From assembly GCA_018660265.1 (NCBI GenBank), contig JABJKS010000096.1, positions 1 through 32,647 on the forward strand: DNA of 32,647 nt. The letters run 5' to 3'. Shown piece after piece: positions 32,547 to 32,647 of the stretch. The notes below the pieces were generated by a model. The model did not search any database, had not been told where the DNA came from, and worked only from the letters and a program-made list of their open reading frames with translations. Position numbers and translations under genes: made by a program. This stretch comes from Rhodospirillaceae bacterium. GTDB lineage: Bacteria > Pseudomonadota > Alphaproteobacteria > GCA-2731375. Within the stretch, counting starts at the first letter, position 1; each line of letters begins with the position of its first letter.

Positions 32547-32647
32547 ATGGCATTTGTTGATTTCGTAGGCATCGTGCACAAGGCAACCACCCGGGACTAT
32601 GTCCAGCGGGTGGTGGAGCACGACAAGGCCGAATGCGCCGAGGTGGC
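32547..32647 (+). CDS. Probable SAM-dependent methyltransferase, 5' end only
   Basis: The window ends inside this gene. The 33 visible residues begin MAFVDFVGIVHKATTRDYVQR and continue with VVEHDKAECAEVA. This is like the N-terminus of class I methyltransferases found in lipopolysaccharide and surface-sugar clusters. The start follows the upstream stop by 8 bases, so it belongs to the same operon. With only 33 residues and no SAM-binding motif in view, the call is tentative. Confidence 0.42.
   Translation, partial: MAFVDFVGIVHKATTRDYVQRVVEHDKAECAEV

Noticed and set aside
1-32647. CRISPR array or insertion sequence
   Set aside because: No regularly spaced repeats and no transposase or terminal inverted repeats were seen; the only long repeat is the GMC fragment.

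Overview
This window is most likely from an alphaproteobacterium, probably Rhodospirillales-like. The sequence evidence is an imuA-imuB-dnaE2 mutagenesis cassette behind a GAAC-N7-GAAC LexA box (the alphaproteobacterial type), a large protein resembling Caulobacter FlaEY, a TRAP transporter, and GC-rich coding sequence. No 16S rRNA or other phylogenetic marker is present, so the taxonomic placement is inference.

Region 1 (about 149-15071) is catabolic. A minus-strand TRAP transporter (dctP, then dctQ and dctM) lies divergent from a plus-strand series. That series holds an AMP-forming acyl-CoA synthetase, a thiolase-like lipid-transfer protein overlapping a DUF35 zinc-ribbon partner, an AtuA-family protein with its C-terminal domain as a separate small gene, hydantoinase/oxoprolinase-type HyuA and HyuB, and a GMC flavoprotein oxidoreductase. 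A reasonable reading is uptake, CoA activation, side-chain cleavage and oxidation of an unidentified branched, isoprenoid or other organic acid or alcohol. A 137-bp piece of the GMC gene's 3' end is repeated, with 4 mismatches, directly after the DUF35 stop codon. The AtuA-Hyu-GMC block is therefore bracketed by direct repeats 7,643 bp apart and looks like a unit gained, duplicated or losable by recombination.

Region 2 (about 15199-21257) has a minus-strand tRNA-Asn(GTT) with encoded CCA and its own terminator. It is followed by the SOS mutasome operon imuA-imuB-dnaE2, in which imuA and imuB overlap out of frame over an unusually long stretch.

Region 3 (21341-32647) concerns the flagellum and surface sugars. 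A minus-strand FlaEY-like protein with a beta-propeller repeat region is divergent from a tightly packed plus-strand carbohydrate operon. The operon encodes a nucleotidyltransferase-kinase fusion with HldE domains in reversed order, a GmhA-like SIS isomerase, an SDR epimerase, a HAD phosphatase-like protein, an APH-like small-molecule kinase, both halves of a split transketolase, a 2OG-Fe(II) oxygenase and an LIC12192-family protein (both of the 'sporadic carbohydrate cluster' type), and the start of a probable methyltransferase cut by the window end. Together these could build a dedicated activated heptose-like or otherwise modified sugar for a flagellar or surface glycan. This is the best candidate here for a poorly described system; the chemistry is inferred from families and order, not demonstrated.
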